A stretch of 64,000 nucleotides of DNA from Confluentibacter lentus (lineage in GTDB: Bacteria > Bacteroidota > Bacteroidia > Flavobacteriales > Flavobacteriaceae), in assembly GCF_002806995.1 (NCBI RefSeq), contig NZ_NIHE01000005.1, forward strand, positions 62,001 to 126,000, given 5' to 3'. Both the position numbers and the translations under genes were made by a program. Below the pieces are notes generated by a model that saw only the letters and a program-made list of their open reading frames with translations, was not told where the DNA came from and searched no databases. This document shows, one piece after another, positions 36,976 to 46,380 of the stretch; the stretch's first letter is position 1, and each line of letters starts with the position of its first letter.

Positions 36976-37203
36976 TTGATACCCAATAAAAATGTTTTAA
37001 TAGAACTGTCGCATGCCAAAATGCCTTTTGGTAAATACAAAGATCGCTATTTAATAGACTTGCCCGAATATTATGTGGTTTGGTATCACAACAAAGGATT
37101 TCCTAAAGGAAAGTTGGGAGATATGCTTAAACAGATATATGAAATAAAACTTAATGGCTTAGAAGAGTTGATAAGGACTGTAAAAAAGCAATATCCTAGA
37201 TGA
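36976..37203 (+). CDS. DUF3820 family protein
   Basis: A 75-residue cytoplasmic protein with the DUF3820 core MPFGKYKDRYLIDLPEYYVVW followed by GFPKGKLGDMLKQIYEIKLNG, shown here as adjoining parts. The family is small, conserved and without known function; similar modules occur in exonuclease-linked proteins. The start is TTG at 36976, only 3 bp after the stop of the upstream gene, which explains the lack of a separate promoter; the first ATG-coded Met (residue 16, in AKMPFGKYK) would cut off 15 residues that related proteins usually have. Confidence 0.8.
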   Translation: MIPNKNVLIELSHAKMPFGKYKDRYLIDLPEYYVVWYHNKGFPKGKLGDMLKQIYEIKLNGLEELIRTVKKQYPR

Positions 37204-37248
37204 ATTTTTTAGCTTGTTTATGTTTTGATGGTTGGCAATTTTAGATTG

Positions 37249-37761
37249 TTAATTTATTTCCTTTAGGTCTATTTTGTATAACCAATATCGTTTTCCAAGC
37301 CGATGGTCAATCTCCTTTAAAACTCTAAAGCCCAAACTTTCGTAAAGATGTCTCGCTTTATCCATAATCTCGGAAGTGTGTAGTGCAATTATATCTTCTC
37401 CATTTTGTTTAGCTAAGTCCATACACATAGTTGTCAATGTCCTTCCAATTCCTAGTCCACTATAGCCAGGGTCAACAGAAACTAAACGAATATAACTCCA
37501 TTCTTTCAAGTAAATATCAGTCGGATGTCCACTAGAAACAAGAAAAGCCATTCCTATAATTTTTTCTCCATTCTTGGTACAAACAATGCAATGTGATTGT
37601 TCAAGTAATTTTTCATATGTTTCGTCGTTCTCTATCGTCCTTTTTAAGTTTGCCCAATTATCTTCTGTTAATGATTGTTTAAATGGCGACCAAGATTTTA
37701 TTGCCAATTTTTTTAATTCATACAAATCTGTTTTTGTTCCTTTTCTATATGTAAAGTTCAT
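37249..37761 (-). CDS. GNAT family N-acetyltransferase
   Basis: A 170-residue acetyltransferase with the GNAT fold. The acetyl-CoA pyrophosphate loop is visible as VDPGYSGLGIGRTLTTMCMD (about 96-115), preceded by IIGMAFLVSSGHPTDIYLKE and followed by DIIALHTSEIMDKARHLYES and LGFRVLKEIDHR, the usual C-terminal strand and helix. The acceptor substrate cannot be predicted. It is transcribed alone, convergent with the DUF3820 gene and about 45 bp from it. Confidence 0.88.
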   Translation of the reverse strand: MNFTYRKGTKTDLYELKKLAIKSWSPFKQSLTEDNWANLKRTIENDETYEKLLEQSHCIVCTKNGEKIIGMAFLVSSGHPTDIYLKEWSYIRLVSVDPGYSGLGIGRTLTTMCMDLAKQNGEDIIALHTSEIMDKARHLYESLGFRVLKEIDHRLGKRYWLYKIDLKEIN

Positions 37762-37917
37762 TTTTTCATTTAGTTGCTTGATTCAGCTATAAAGTTAAAA
37801 ATTTTATTAAGATTTTGGCTTCATTAATTACGGGTTAATCATAAAGAGATATTAATGAAAAAAGTACAAACTAAATGGGACGTTTTTGTGCAATCAAGTA
37901 CTATTAAAGAATTTTCT

Positions 37918-39276
37918 TTAAGGAAATATAAGTTTCTCAGGTATTTTGTGCAAAGGTTCCTGGAGTGTAATGCAGTGTATGCCACCACCCATACGGTTTA
38001 GTGGTAAGGCATCAATCCAAACTTGTTCTAGGTTGGGAAACGCTTCTTTGAATAACGCTCTCACTTTTGCTTCATGTTCTATTGATGTTCCATGATTGGT
38101 ATAAGATGCGTTTATAAGCACACCATTTGACACCAGGAAATTAAGATAAGATATAGATGCCACACGTGTTACTTTATCGCCGATGGTTCTTCCGTCATCT
38201 GGAGCAAGCCTATTGGCTTCCAATTTATCAAATTCCATATTTCCAGCTTTCTCAACAATTTCGGCAGTCCATTCAATCACATTAGGTAAGGGGATTTTAA
38301 TGATTCTAAAAGGTTTGCCGTCTTGATCGGTAGCGTTTTTAAGTATGTTATAGTTTTCTAGCATCCTTTGATAATTTATACGATTTAAAGGATGTTTGTT
38401 AATATCATCTTCATCAATCCAAGCCAATAAAATGGTATGGGCATCAGCAAATCTTACAAACTCATCGGTATGGCCACCTGTGCCTAAAGATACATAGCCA
38501 TTGTTAGGAATAAAAGATCTAGAATCATCAGCAGTGCCATTTTTTAACCAGATGACTTTTTTAATATTCATGATCCTAAGGTATTCTTCCTCTATTTCTT
38601 CTTTGGTCCATTCTGGGTTGCGCTGCAAAGTAATCTGTTCAGATTGCAGTAACACACCTTTGCCATTAGATTCTAGTGAGCCACCTTCCATTACCAATTC
38701 AGATTTGATGCGTCTTGCTCTAACGAGGCTAGCCATTTCTTTATCGGCGTCACTATATTGATTTTCTTCAGAACTCATTTTCATAGCCATAAAGTAAAGC
38801 GCTAATTGTGGCCTGGTGCTAAGCAACCAGTCATAGTAACCGTAATTACTCCAATTAAAATCTATAGCAGCCATATCTTTTTCATCATTTACCAAAAATT
38901 GGGCACCGTTGTCCCGTATCCACAATCTTGCTCCTGGCAGTATGTGGAATTGTATGAAACTAATATCTATGCCCATTTTATAAAGTGTTTCTTTAGCGGA
39001 TTTTTGAACTTGGGCATTGGAAGTTGCAATCTTTACTGGAACCTTACCAGAAAGACCTTTAATAATATTGCCAATAGTAGCTTGTACTGTAGCGTCTTCG
39101 TCTTCCCAACTCAGCCATACGGCTTGATGCTGTTCAAATTCTGCTGGAAAACGAAAGTCGTTGCCTTTGTTTTGAGAAAATAGATCATTTATAAAAAGTA
39201 CTTGCAGTATTAAAAGTAAACTGAAAATAAGTCTAGATAAAGACTTTAGTTCGAAAATAAATTTAAGTGTAGACAT
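37918..39276 (-). CDS. secreted agmatine deiminase family protein (PAD-type amidinohydrolase)
   Basis: A 452-residue protein whose first ~35 residues are a signal peptide (LIFSLLLILQVLFINDLFS), so unlike cytosolic agmatine deiminases this one is exported. The pentein fold motifs are clear: FRFPAEFEQHQAVWLSWEDE, RLWIRDNGAQFLVND (substrate Asp), VMEGGSLESNGKGVLL, GTGGHTDEFVRFAD (catalytic His) and the nucleophile Cys435 in NRMGGGIHCITLQEP. The family hydrolyses guanidino groups of agmatine or of peptidyl-arginine. No T9SS sorting domain is present. The periplasmic location raises the peptidylarginine-deiminase possibility, but agmatine use is equally likely. Divergent from pyrG. Confidence 0.87.
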   Translation of the reverse strand: MSTLKFIFELKSLSRLIFSLLLILQVLFINDLFSQNKGNDFRFPAEFEQHQAVWLSWEDEDATVQATIGNIIKGLSGKVPVKIATSNAQVQKSAKETLYKMGIDISFIQFHILPGARLWIRDNGAQFLVNDEKDMAAIDFNWSNYGYYDWLLSTRPQLALYFMAMKMSSEENQYSDADKEMASLVRARRIKSELVMEGGSLESNGKGVLLQSEQITLQRNPEWTKEEIEEEYLRIMNIKKVIWLKNGTADDSRSFIPNNGYVSLGTGGHTDEFVRFADAHTILLAWIDEDDINKHPLNRINYQRMLENYNILKNATDQDGKPFRIIKIPLPNVIEWTAEIVEKAGNMEFDKLEANRLAPDDGRTIGDKVTRVASISYLNFLVSNGVLINASYTNHGTSIEHEAKVRALFKEAFPNLEQVWIDALPLNRMGGGIHCITLQEPLHKIPEKLIFP

Positions 39277-39346
39277 AAAAAGTCCTACGGATTTAGGTTA
39301 TAAGAATTTTCGTAAAAATAATTTGAAAGTTTTATTAATTAAAACC

Positions 39347-39370
39347 ATTTAACATTACGTTATGTTAAAT
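39347..39370. promoter_or_regulatory. 9-bp inverted repeat between the deiminase gene and pyrG
   Basis: ATTTAACAT (39347-39355) and ATGTTAAAT (39362-39370) are perfect inverted repeats around TACGTT, followed by the near-palindrome TTGTTAATAACAA. The site lies about 65 bp upstream of the pyrG -7 element and about 70 bp upstream of the divergent deiminase start, so it may be an operator for either. Chance is possible. Confidence 0.4.
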
Positions 39371-39436
39371 ATTTATTGTTAATAACAACCATTTAAATAA
39401 CTAAAAAACTATTCGGTAATAACTGTTTTAATTTTG

Positions 39437-39444
39437 TAAATTTG
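39437..39444 (+). promoter_or_regulatory. -7 promoter element of pyrG
   Basis: TAAATTTG matches TAnnTTTG and ends 20 bp before the pyrG ATG at 39465. Confidence 0.6.
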
Positions 39445-39464
39445 CCTGCGTTTATAAGCGCAAC

Positions 39465-41105
39465 ATGACAACTAAAGCAAAATACATATTTGTAACCGGA
39501 GGGGTTACGTCTTCTCTAGGTAAAGGTATTATAGCCGCTTCTTTGGCTAAATTACTTCAGGCTCAAGGCTATAGAGTAACAATACAAAAGTTAGATCCCT
39601 ATATAAATGTAGATCCAGGAACATTAAATCCTTATGAACATGGAGAGTGTTATGTTACGGAGGATGGTGCTGAAACAGACTTAGACTTAGGACATTATGA
39701 ACGATTTTTAAACGTGCCAACGAGTCAAGCTAACAATGTAACCACGGGTCGTATTTACCAAAGTGTCATTGAAAAAGAACGTCGTGGTGAATTTTTAGGC
39801 AAAACAGTACAGGTAGTTCCCCATATTACGGATGAAATTAAGCATCGTATTCAAATTCTTGGAAAGTCTGGGGATTTTGATATCATCATTACGGAAATAG
39901 GTGGAACGGTTGGTGATATCGAATCGTTGCCATACATTGAGGCGGTTCGTCAATTAAGATGGGACTTAGGTGAAAATAATGGCATCGTGATTCATTTAAC
40001 TTTGGTGCCTTATTTATCTGCTGCAGGGGAGTTGAAAACAAAACCAACACAGCACAGTGTTAAAACGCTTATGGAAAGCGGGATAATGGCAGATATATTG
40101 GTTTGTAGAACAGAACACCATCTACCAAATGAATTACGAAAAAAGCTGGCATTATTTTGTAATGTTAGGGAAGAAGCGGTGATTCAATCTATTGATGCAT
40201 CTACTATTTACGACGTACCTAATTTAATGCTGAAAGAAGGACTTGATAAAGTGGTGTTGAAAAAATTGGATTTGAAATCCAGTGTTCCAGACATTACGAA
40301 GTGGAATCAATTTTTATTCAAACATAAAAACCCTAAAACGGAAATCACGATTGGTCTTATTGGTAAATATGTAGAATTGCAAGATTCATACAAATCCATA
40401 TTGGAATCCTTTATTCATGCGGGTGCAGAAAATGAAGTGAAGGTGAATATTGAATCCATTCATTCCGAATATTTGAATGACGATAATATCAAATTAAAAT
40501 TATGCCATTTAGATGGTGTTTTGGTAGCTCCAGGTTTTGGAGAGCGTGGTATTGAAGGTAAAATTACCGCAGTAAAATATGTGCGCGAAAATAATGTGCC
40601 ATTTTTAGGCGTATGTTTAGGGATGCAAATGGCAGTTATTGAATTTGCAAGAAACGTTGTGGGTATCACTAATGCCAATTCAACAGAAATGGATCCCAAC
40701 ACCCCAAATCCTATCATCGATTTAATGGAAGATCAAAAAACAATCACTCGAAAAGGTGGCACCATGCGATTGGGAGCGTGGGATTGTGAATTGAAAAGCA
40801 ATAGCTTGGCAAGCAAAATTTATAAAACGGACATCATAAGGGAGCGTCACAGACATAGGTATGAATTCAATAGTGCTTACAAAGCGCAAATGGAGGCTGC
40901 TGGTATGATAGCTACAGGTTTTAATCCTGATACCAAATTGGTTGAAATTGTCGAAATACCAAGTCATCCATGGTTTATTGGCGTACAATATCATCCAGAA
41001 TATAGAAGTACCGTTGCTAATCCACATCCACTTTTTGTGGCGTTTGTTAAGGCTTCATTAGCATATAAAAAAAGTAAAAAAGATGCCAAGGTGTCACATA
41101 ATTAA
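39465..41105 (+). CDS. pyrG: CTP synthase
   Basis: PyrG makes CTP from UTP, ATP and glutamine. The 546 residues contain the amidoligase domain starting [20 protein letters not shown] (P-loop), [32 protein letters not shown] and [20 protein letters not shown] (Mg and CTP sites), then the glutaminase domain with nucleophile Cys384 in [17 protein letters not shown] and the C-terminal [15 protein letters not shown] (His-Glu). The first domain is 260-270 residues, as usual. It is followed 79 bp later by yidC on the same strand, a frequent flavobacterial pair, and probably drives its transcription. Confidence 0.97.
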   Translation: MTTKAKYIFVTGGVTSSLGKGIIAASLAKLLQAQGYRVTIQKLDPYINVDPGTLNPYEHGECYVTEDGAETDLDLGHYERFLNVPTSQANNVTTGRIYQSVIEKERRGEFLGKTVQVVPHITDEIKHRIQILGKSGDFDIIITEIGGTVGDIESLPYIEAVRQLRWDLGENNGIVIHLTLVPYLSAAGELKTKPTQHSVKTLMESGIMADILVCRTEHHLPNELRKKLALFCNVREEAVIQSIDASTIYDVPNLMLKEGLDKVVLKKLDLKSSVPDITKWNQFLFKHKNPKTEITIGLIGKYVELQDSYKSILESFIHAGAENEVKVNIESIHSEYLNDDNIKLKLCHLDGVLVAPGFGERGIEGKITAVKYVRENNVPFLGVCLGMQMAVIEFARNVVGITNANSTEMDPNTPNPIIDLMEDQKTITRKGGTMRLGAWDCELKSNSLASKIYKTDIIRERHRHRYEFNSAYKAQMEAAGMIATGFNPDTKLVEIVEIPSHPWFIGVQYHPEYRSTVANPHPLFVAFVKASLAYKKSKKDAKVSHN

Positions 41106-41184
41106 TTTTGGATAACTTATTGCTTAACCAATTATCATTCCGTTAGAAACGGACATTATTTTAAGAGATACTATTTAAGACTAC

Positions 41185-43080
41185 ATGGAAGAAAAAAAAT
41201 TAGATATTAATTCGATATTAGGATTTGTCCTGATTTTCGGAATATTGATGTTCATGCTTTGGCAAAATCAACCAACGCCAGAAGAACTTGAAGCTCAAAA
41301 AAAAGCTAAACAAGAACAGGTTGAAGCTGATAAAAGAGCTAAAAATCAAGAGCAAAATAAAGTAACAACTGTCGACGATTTTTATACGGAAGGTGCTGGG
41401 GATTCTCTGAAACTAGTAGCATTAAAAAATAAATTAGGTGCTTTTGCCTATTCGGCAGTGCAACCCAGTGCTGAAGAAACGGTTGTTGAAAGCGATTTAT
41501 TAGCCTTAAAATTCAGTAATAAAGGAGGTTATCTTTCAGAGGTGAAACTTAAAAATTATGTTGATTTTAAAGGCAATCCAATCTATATAATTAAAGATAA
41601 TAATGCTTCTTTCAATATTAATTTTGGAACTACCGATAGCAGAATTCTAAATACTAAAGATTTAATATTTCATCCAACAGTCACTAAAAATGGAGGAAAC
41701 ACTGTGGTTTCGATGAAACTGAAGGTGTCCGAAAGTAAATTTTTAGAATACCGTTACGAGTTGAAAGAAGGTGATTATATGATGGATTTCGCCATTCGTT
41801 CACAAGGCCTAAGCGACGTTATTAATGGTTCGCAGCCCATTAATTTAGACTGGAATTTAAAAACATACCGTCATGCTAAAAGTGTATCTTACGAAAATAG
41901 ATATACTGAAGTTGTTTTTGAATATGAAGATGGAAAGGATGATTATCTAGGGCAACAAGAAGAAACAGATGATGTTGCTGAAGATTTAACATATGTTGCT
42001 TTTAAACAGCACTTTTTTACGTCTATTTTGTTAGCTGATTCGCCTTTTAAAACTTCAAAATTGGTATCTAAAAATCTGGTTGAAGATGAGGTCATCGATA
42101 CTACATACACAAAAGCCTTTGCTGTTACATTGCCTTTAGAACTTAGTGGTGGCGAGATAAATAAATCCATGGATTGGTATTATGGGCCAAGTGACTTTAA
42201 GATTTTAAATAAATACGATAGGAATTTAGACGAAATTGTGCCATTAGGTTGGGGCATATTTGGTTGGATAAACAAATACTTATTCATTCCGTTTTTTGCA
42301 TTTTTAGGAGGGTTTTTACCTTACGGAATCGCCATTATTGTGATGACCATCGCCATCAAGTTATTGATGTCTTTTGTTCAGTATAAGCAGTTTTTATCTC
42401 AAGCAAAGTTGAAGATTCTAAAACCTGAGTTGGATGCTATCCGTGAGAAGTACAAAGACAATAAAATGAAAGCGCAACAAGAAACTTTGGCATTGCAAAC
42501 CAAGGCAGGGGCGAGCCCTATGGCGGGTTGCATGCCAGCTTTAATTCAGTTGCCTGTGTTCTATGCTTTATTCCAGTTTTTTCCTTCAGCATTCGATTTA
42601 CGTCAAAAAAGTTTCCTTTGGGTAGAGGATTTATCATCGTATGATACCATTGCAAAATTGCCATTCAACATCCCATTTTATGGAGACCATGTTAGTTTGT
42701 TCCCTATATTGGCTTCTGTTGCCATTTTCTTCTACATGAAATTGACTACTGGAGACCAAATAATGTCCCAACCAACGCAAGAAGGCATGCCAGATATGGC
42801 GAAGATGATGAAGTACATGATGTATCTTTCCCCAATAATGATGTTGTTTTTCTTTAATAATTATGCATCAGGTTTGAGTTTATATTATTTTATTTCCAAT
42901 GTCATTAGTATAGGTATCATTTTAGTTATTAAAAATTATATTCTTGATGAGGATAAAATTCATGCTCAAATTCAAGAAAATAAGAAGAAACCTAAAAAGG
43001 AAAATCGTTTTCAAAAGAAAATGGCTGAAATGATGGAGCAAGCAGAAAAACAAAAACAGCTTCAACAGAAAAGAAAATAA
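41185..43080 (+). CDS. yidC: membrane protein insertase YidC
   Basis: YidC inserts and folds inner-membrane proteins, alone or with SecYEG. The 631-residue protein has an N-terminal TM helix (about residues 11-23), a charged linker, a large periplasmic beta-domain (about 85-350), and then the conserved C-terminal bundle: WGIFGWINKYLFIPFFAFLG, IIVMTIAIKLLMSFVQYKQF, the hydrophilic hairpin with KMKAQQETLALQTKAGASPM, MPALIQLPVFYALFQFFPSA, and two further helices. The tail is lysine-rich (KKPKKENRFQKKMAEMMEQA), as in enzymes that bind ribosomes. It ends in a perfect-looking terminator hairpin. Confidence 0.97.
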   Translation: MEEKKLDINSILGFVLIFGILMFMLWQNQPTPEELEAQKKAKQEQVEADKRAKNQEQNKVTTVDDFYTEGAGDSLKLVALKNKLGAFAYSAVQPSAEETVVESDLLALKFSNKGGYLSEVKLKNYVDFKGNPIYIIKDNNASFNINFGTTDSRILNTKDLIFHPTVTKNGGNTVVSMKLKVSESKFLEYRYELKEGDYMMDFAIRSQGLSDVINGSQPINLDWNLKTYRHAKSVSYENRYTEVVFEYEDGKDDYLGQQEETDDVAEDLTYVAFKQHFFTSILLADSPFKTSKLVSKNLVEDEVIDTTYTKAFAVTLPLELSGGEINKSMDWYYGPSDFKILNKYDRNLDEIVPLGWGIFGWINKYLFIPFFAFLGGFLPYGIAIIVMTIAIKLLMSFVQYKQFLSQAKLKILKPELDAIREKYKDNKMKAQQETLALQTKAGASPMAGCMPALIQLPVFYALFQFFPSAFDLRQKSFLWVEDLSSYDTIAKLPFNIPFYGDHVSLFPILASVAIFFYMKLTTGDQIMSQPTQEGMPDMAKMMKYMMYLSPIMMLFFFNNYASGLSLYYFISNVISIGIILVIKNYILDEDKIHAQIQENKKKPKKENRFQKKMAEMMEQAEKQKQLQQKRK

Positions 43081-43106
43081 TTCATTGATATATTATAAAA
43101 TTAAAC

Positions 43107-43136
43107 ATAAGCTGCCAAAATATTTTGGCGGCTTAT
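43107..43136 (+). terminator. intrinsic terminator after yidC
   Basis: ATAAGCTGCCAAAA and TATTTTGGCGGCTTAT form a near-perfect 14-bp stem (one T-G pair) followed by a T-rich stretch, 26 bp after the yidC stop. Confidence 0.8.
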
Positions 43137-43179
43137 TTGTTATATATAAATTGACATTACTTTTGTAATTTATCTCCAT

Positions 43180-43863
43180 ATGAAACACTTATTTAGATGT
43201 ATATTTTTGCTGTTGGTTTTTTCAGTTTCAGCACAAACAATCAACCAATTGGATGAAAACGGCAAACAACATGGCGTTTGGAAAAAGAATTTTGATGGCA
43301 CTACTGTTTTAAGGTTTGAAGGTGAATTTTATCATGGTAAAGAAATAGGGTTGTTTAAATTCTATAAAAACATCAATAGTAAAGCTGTTTTAACGGCTAC
43401 AAGAGAATTTTTGGAGCCTGGAACAAAAGCAAATGTTACTTTTTTTGCTTCTAATGGAAAGATAATAAGCGAAGGGCAAATGAACGGTAAAATTTATGTT
43501 GGTGAATGGAAATACTATCAAAAGGATTCAAATAAATTACTGATTTTAGAACATTTTGATGACAATGGAAATTTAACAGGTGAGCGCTTTATTTATTACA
43601 ACACCGGACAAGTATCTCAAAAGGAAACTTATAAAAATGGGAAGCTTAATGGGGTATTGGTTTGGTATTCAGAGGATAATATAGTTATTAAAGAATATAC
43701 CTATGCTGATGGTGTCTTACACGGACTTTCAAAATTTTATGATCCAAAAGGGCAGTTAATTGCGGAGGGTTTTTATAATAATGACCAAAAGACGGGCACT
43801 TGGAAGTACTATGAAAATGGTAAACTTACTGAAGAAAAGAATTTATCATCAACAAATAAATAA
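43180..43863 (+). CDS. MORN-repeat YwqK-family protein
   Basis: A 227-residue exported protein: signal peptide at 1-18, then about six MORN-like repeats, each with a G-x-W/F-K-x-Y/F pattern (HGVWKKNFDG, IGLFKFYKNI, VGEWKYYQKD, LNGVLVWYSEDN, LHGLSKFYDPKG, TGTWKYYENGK). The family was named after B. subtilis YwqK, proposed as antitoxin in a YwqJ-YwqK pair, but most Bacteroidota members are secreted repeat proteins with no toxin partner. Here no toxin gene is adjacent. It follows yidC after a terminator and likely has its own promoter in the 43137-43179 gap. Confidence 0.82.
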   Translation: MKHLFRCIFLLLVFSVSAQTINQLDENGKQHGVWKKNFDGTTVLRFEGEFYHGKEIGLFKFYKNINSKAVLTATREFLEPGTKANVTFFASNGKIISEGQMNGKIYVGEWKYYQKDSNKLLILEHFDDNGNLTGERFIYYNTGQVSQKETYKNGKLNGVLVWYSEDNIVIKEYTYADGVLHGLSKFYDPKGQLIAEGFYNNDQKTGTWKYYENGKLTEEKNLSSTNK

Positions 43864-43900
43864 AAAAGATTCCTTAATTGCTTAAGGAACCCTTCTTTTT
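43863..43900. terminator. intrinsic terminator between the YwqK-family and fasciclin genes
   Basis: TTCCTTAA (43870-43877), loop TTGC and TTAAGGAA (43882-43889) make a perfect 8-bp stem, flanked by an A-run upstream and CTTCTTTTT downstream. It serves the YwqK-family gene and may also serve the convergent fasciclin gene. Confidence 0.75.
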
Positions 43901-43969
43901 CATAGACAATATTTAAGTCACTCAATTAAAACTGTCTAAAATCAACAAACCAAACTAATAATTATTATT

Positions 43970-44932
43970 TTATAATGGAGGTAAAATAACTTTATCGATT
44001 ACATGTACAACACCATTAACTGCTTGTACATCTGTAAAAATAATATTGCTAACTCTAGCATTTGCATCTGTTAAAGTTGCGCCCCCAGTAACGTTAGCCG
44101 TTATGTTTCCTCCTAAAGTGGGGATAGGCATATTATTTGTTAAAGCAGACGATTGAACATTGGCGCCTGCAACGACATGCATTGTTAAGGCAGCTGCTAG
44201 TGTATCTGTAGGTACATCAGCTAAACTTGTTAAACTTAACTCACCCAGTAAATTAACAAACGCGGTATTGGTAGGAGCGAAAACCGTGAATGGAGCTGGA
44301 TTGGTTCCGTTAGCTGTAGACAATGTATTTACAAATGTAAAGGACGTTTCTCTGGTTAACGCAGATACCAATATTTCGAATGTAGGATCTGCCAAGGCAA
44401 ATGTTACTACAGTTGGTAAGCCTATAACAGCATCTACAATATGTATTACTCCATTTGTGGCATCAATATCAGCAAATTCGACATTAGAAACACCATTAAG
44501 CTTAACACCGCCAGCAGTATTTATAAACATGCTTAAGTTTAGTTCGGTGTCACCATAAGTAGCCAATGTATTTACATAGCCAGTTGAGAGACTGGTTGAT
44601 ACATTGTCTCCTAGAACTACATGGTTTAGCAATACTTGGGTTAATACATTAACTGGAACATCATTAAGAGAGGTAAAACCATTTGCCGTTAAGAAAGCTT
44701 GAAAAGCATCGTTAGTTGGCGCGAATACAGTAAATTGTCCTGGACCATTTAGAGTTTCAACAAGTCCAGCCCTGTCTAAAGCAGCTACTAAATTGCTTAA
44801 ACCAGGTGTAGCGGCAGCTATTTCTGCAATAGTTTCTGGAGCAGGAACAGCGTCATCATTGTTACAGGATGATAGTGAAGTTACTGCTAGAAATAATACT
44901 AAAGATAGTTTTAAATTTAATAAATTTTTCAT
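43970..44932 (-). CDS. double fasciclin (FAS1) domain lipoprotein
   Basis: A 320-residue surface or periplasmic adhesion-type protein. The N-terminus is a lipoprotein signal (LFLAVTSLSSCNNDD, lipid-attachment Cys about 23, followed by Asn/Asp as in surface-bound lipoproteins). Two FAS1 domains follow, about residues 33-172 and 175-318, each with the characteristic blocks FTVFAPTNDAF / FTVFAPTNTAF and the end NGVIHIVDAVI / NGVVHVIDKVILP. FAS1 proteins act in cell adhesion or matrix binding. Two TAnnTTTG elements lie upstream. It is monocistronic. Confidence 0.92.
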   Translation of the reverse strand: MKNLLNLKLSLVLFLAVTSLSSCNNDDAVPAPETIAEIAAATPGLSNLVAALDRAGLVETLNGPGQFTVFAPTNDAFQAFLTANGFTSLNDVPVNVLTQVLLNHVVLGDNVSTSLSTGYVNTLATYGDTELNLSMFINTAGGVKLNGVSNVEFADIDATNGVIHIVDAVIGLPTVVTFALADPTFEILVSALTRETSFTFVNTLSTANGTNPAPFTVFAPTNTAFVNLLGELSLTSLADVPTDTLAAALTMHVVAGANVQSSALTNNMPIPTLGGNITANVTGGATLTDANARVSNIIFTDVQAVNGVVHVIDKVILPPL

Positions 44933-44957
44933 AGTGTTGTTTTTTTTTTTTGTTCAA

Positions 44958-44986
44958 CAAATATAACAAAATATTGAACAAAAATA
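44958..44986 (-). promoter_or_regulatory. two candidate -7 promoter elements of the fasciclin gene
   Basis: On the minus strand TATTTTTG (44986-44979) and TATATTTG (44965-44958) both match TAnnTTTG. The first has a TTTTG 23 bp upstream, a plausible -33 element. Either could start transcription 26-46 bp before the ATG at 44932. Confidence 0.55.
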
Positions 44987-45084
44987 CACTTATTGTTTAG
45001 TTAATTTAACAAAACTTTAAACAAAAGTAATCGATTTACGATTGAAGTTCCATTTTTAAATAATTAAATTTCTTTAAAAAAATG

Positions 45085-45092
45085 TATCTTTG
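45085..45092 (+). promoter_or_regulatory. -7 promoter element of mnmA
   Basis: TATCTTTG matches TAnnTTTG, 74 bp before the mnmA ATG at 45167. The leader then contains a small hairpin, CCTGA-TTTTG-TCAGG (45096-45110). Confidence 0.55.
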
Positions 45093-45166
45093 TAACCTGA
45101 TTTTGTCAGGTGAAATTGAAGAATAGGGTGATACAAAATGGCCTTTAAAAACAATTTATATTACAT

Positions 45167-46354
45167 ATGAAACGTGTTATAATAGGACTTTCCGGAGGTG
45201 TAGATTCTAGCGTTGCTGCTTATTTATTAAAGGAGCAAGGTTATGAAGTGATTGGCTTGTTTATGAAAAATTGGCACGATGATTCTGTTACCATCTCCAA
45301 TGAATGTCCTTGGCTTGATGATAGCAACGACGCCATGTTGGTTGCCGATAAATTAGGGATTCCCTTTCAAACTATTGATTTAAGTGAACAATACAAAGAG
45401 CGTATAGTAGATTATATGTTTAATGAGTACGAAAAAGGAAGAACGCCCAATCCTGACGTACTTTGCAATCGAGAAATCAAGTTTGATGTTTTTATGAAAA
45501 TCGCTATGGAGCTGGGTGCAGATTATGTAGCTACGGGACATTATTGTAGAAAGGGTATCATTCAAAAAGATGGTAAAGACATTTATCAATTGTTAAAAGG
45601 TGTGGATGATAATAAAGATCAATCTTATTTTTTATGTCAATTATCACAGGAGCAATTAGCAAAATCATTATTTCCGATAGGCGAATTAACAAAACCACAA
45701 GTGAGGGAGATTGCTACCAAATTAAATTTGGTAACGGCTGAGAAAAAAGATTCCCAAGGTCTGTGTTTTATAGGTAAAGTGAAGTTGCCAGATTTTTTAC
45801 AACAACAACTCAAACCAAAAGAAGGTATTATTGTTGAAGTTCCAAAAGAAAATATAATTTATGGTAAAAGCGTTCCAACATTTCATTCTAAGCAAGAAGA
45901 ACTTCAATATTTAACCCAAAAAATTGATTATCATCTTGAAGATGGAACTATTGTTGGAAAACACCAAGGTGCGCATTATTTTACTAAAGGACAACGCAAA
46001 GGATTAGCTGTTGGTGGTACGGTAGAACCTTTATTTGTTATTGAGACCAATGTGGACGACAATGTGATTTACACAGGGCAGGGTAAAGAACACCCTGGAT
46101 TGTATAAAAAAGCCCTATTTGTAACTAACGACGAGTTGCATTGGATTCGGGAGGATTTAGCGCTTAATATAGATGACACCATGCAAGTCATGGCAAGAAT
46201 CCGGTATCGCCAACCATTACAAAAAGCAACGCTATACAAAGTGGATAGTGGATTGTATGTGGAGTTTGAACAACCCCAATCTGCCATCACAGCAGGACAG
46301 TTCGTCGCTTGGTATTTAAATGATGAGTTAGTAGGTTCTGGAGTAATTTCGTAA
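45167..46354 (+). CDS. mnmA: tRNA-specific 2-thiouridylase MnmA
   Basis: MnmA adds sulphur to uridine 34 of tRNA-Lys, -Glu and -Gln. The 395-residue sequence shows the PP-loop [32 protein letters not shown], the first catalytic cysteine in [46 protein letters not shown] (second catalytic Cys), [15 protein letters not shown] and the C-terminal beta-barrel end [12 protein letters not shown]. It is slightly longer than the ~360-residue E. coli enzyme, with an insertion around residues 210-255. The subtilase gene starts 26 bp downstream and is probably cotranscribed. Confidence 0.96.
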   Translation: MKRVIIGLSGGVDSSVAAYLLKEQGYEVIGLFMKNWHDDSVTISNECPWLDDSNDAMLVADKLGIPFQTIDLSEQYKERIVDYMFNEYEKGRTPNPDVLCNREIKFDVFMKIAMELGADYVATGHYCRKGIIQKDGKDIYQLLKGVDDNKDQSYFLCQLSQEQLAKSLFPIGELTKPQVREIATKLNLVTAEKKDSQGLCFIGKVKLPDFLQQQLKPKEGIIVEVPKENIIYGKSVPTFHSKQEELQYLTQKIDYHLEDGTIVGKHQGAHYFTKGQRKGLAVGGTVEPLFVIETNVDDNVIYTGQGKEHPGLYKKALFVTNDELHWIREDLALNIDDTMQVMARIRYRQPLQKATLYKVDSGLYVEFEQPQSAITAGQFVAWYLNDELVGSGVIS

Positions 46355-46380
46355 CTTGCTATCACTTAAACCGATGAGCG

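Noticed and set aside
43180-43863. YwqK-family antitoxin in a toxin-antitoxin pair
   Set aside because: No toxin gene is adjacent and the protein has a signal peptide, so the antitoxin label is not supported here.
44160-44558. 132-codon frame opposite the fasciclin gene
   Set aside because: It is a shadow of the real gene's codon bias; the fasciclin domains are unambiguous.
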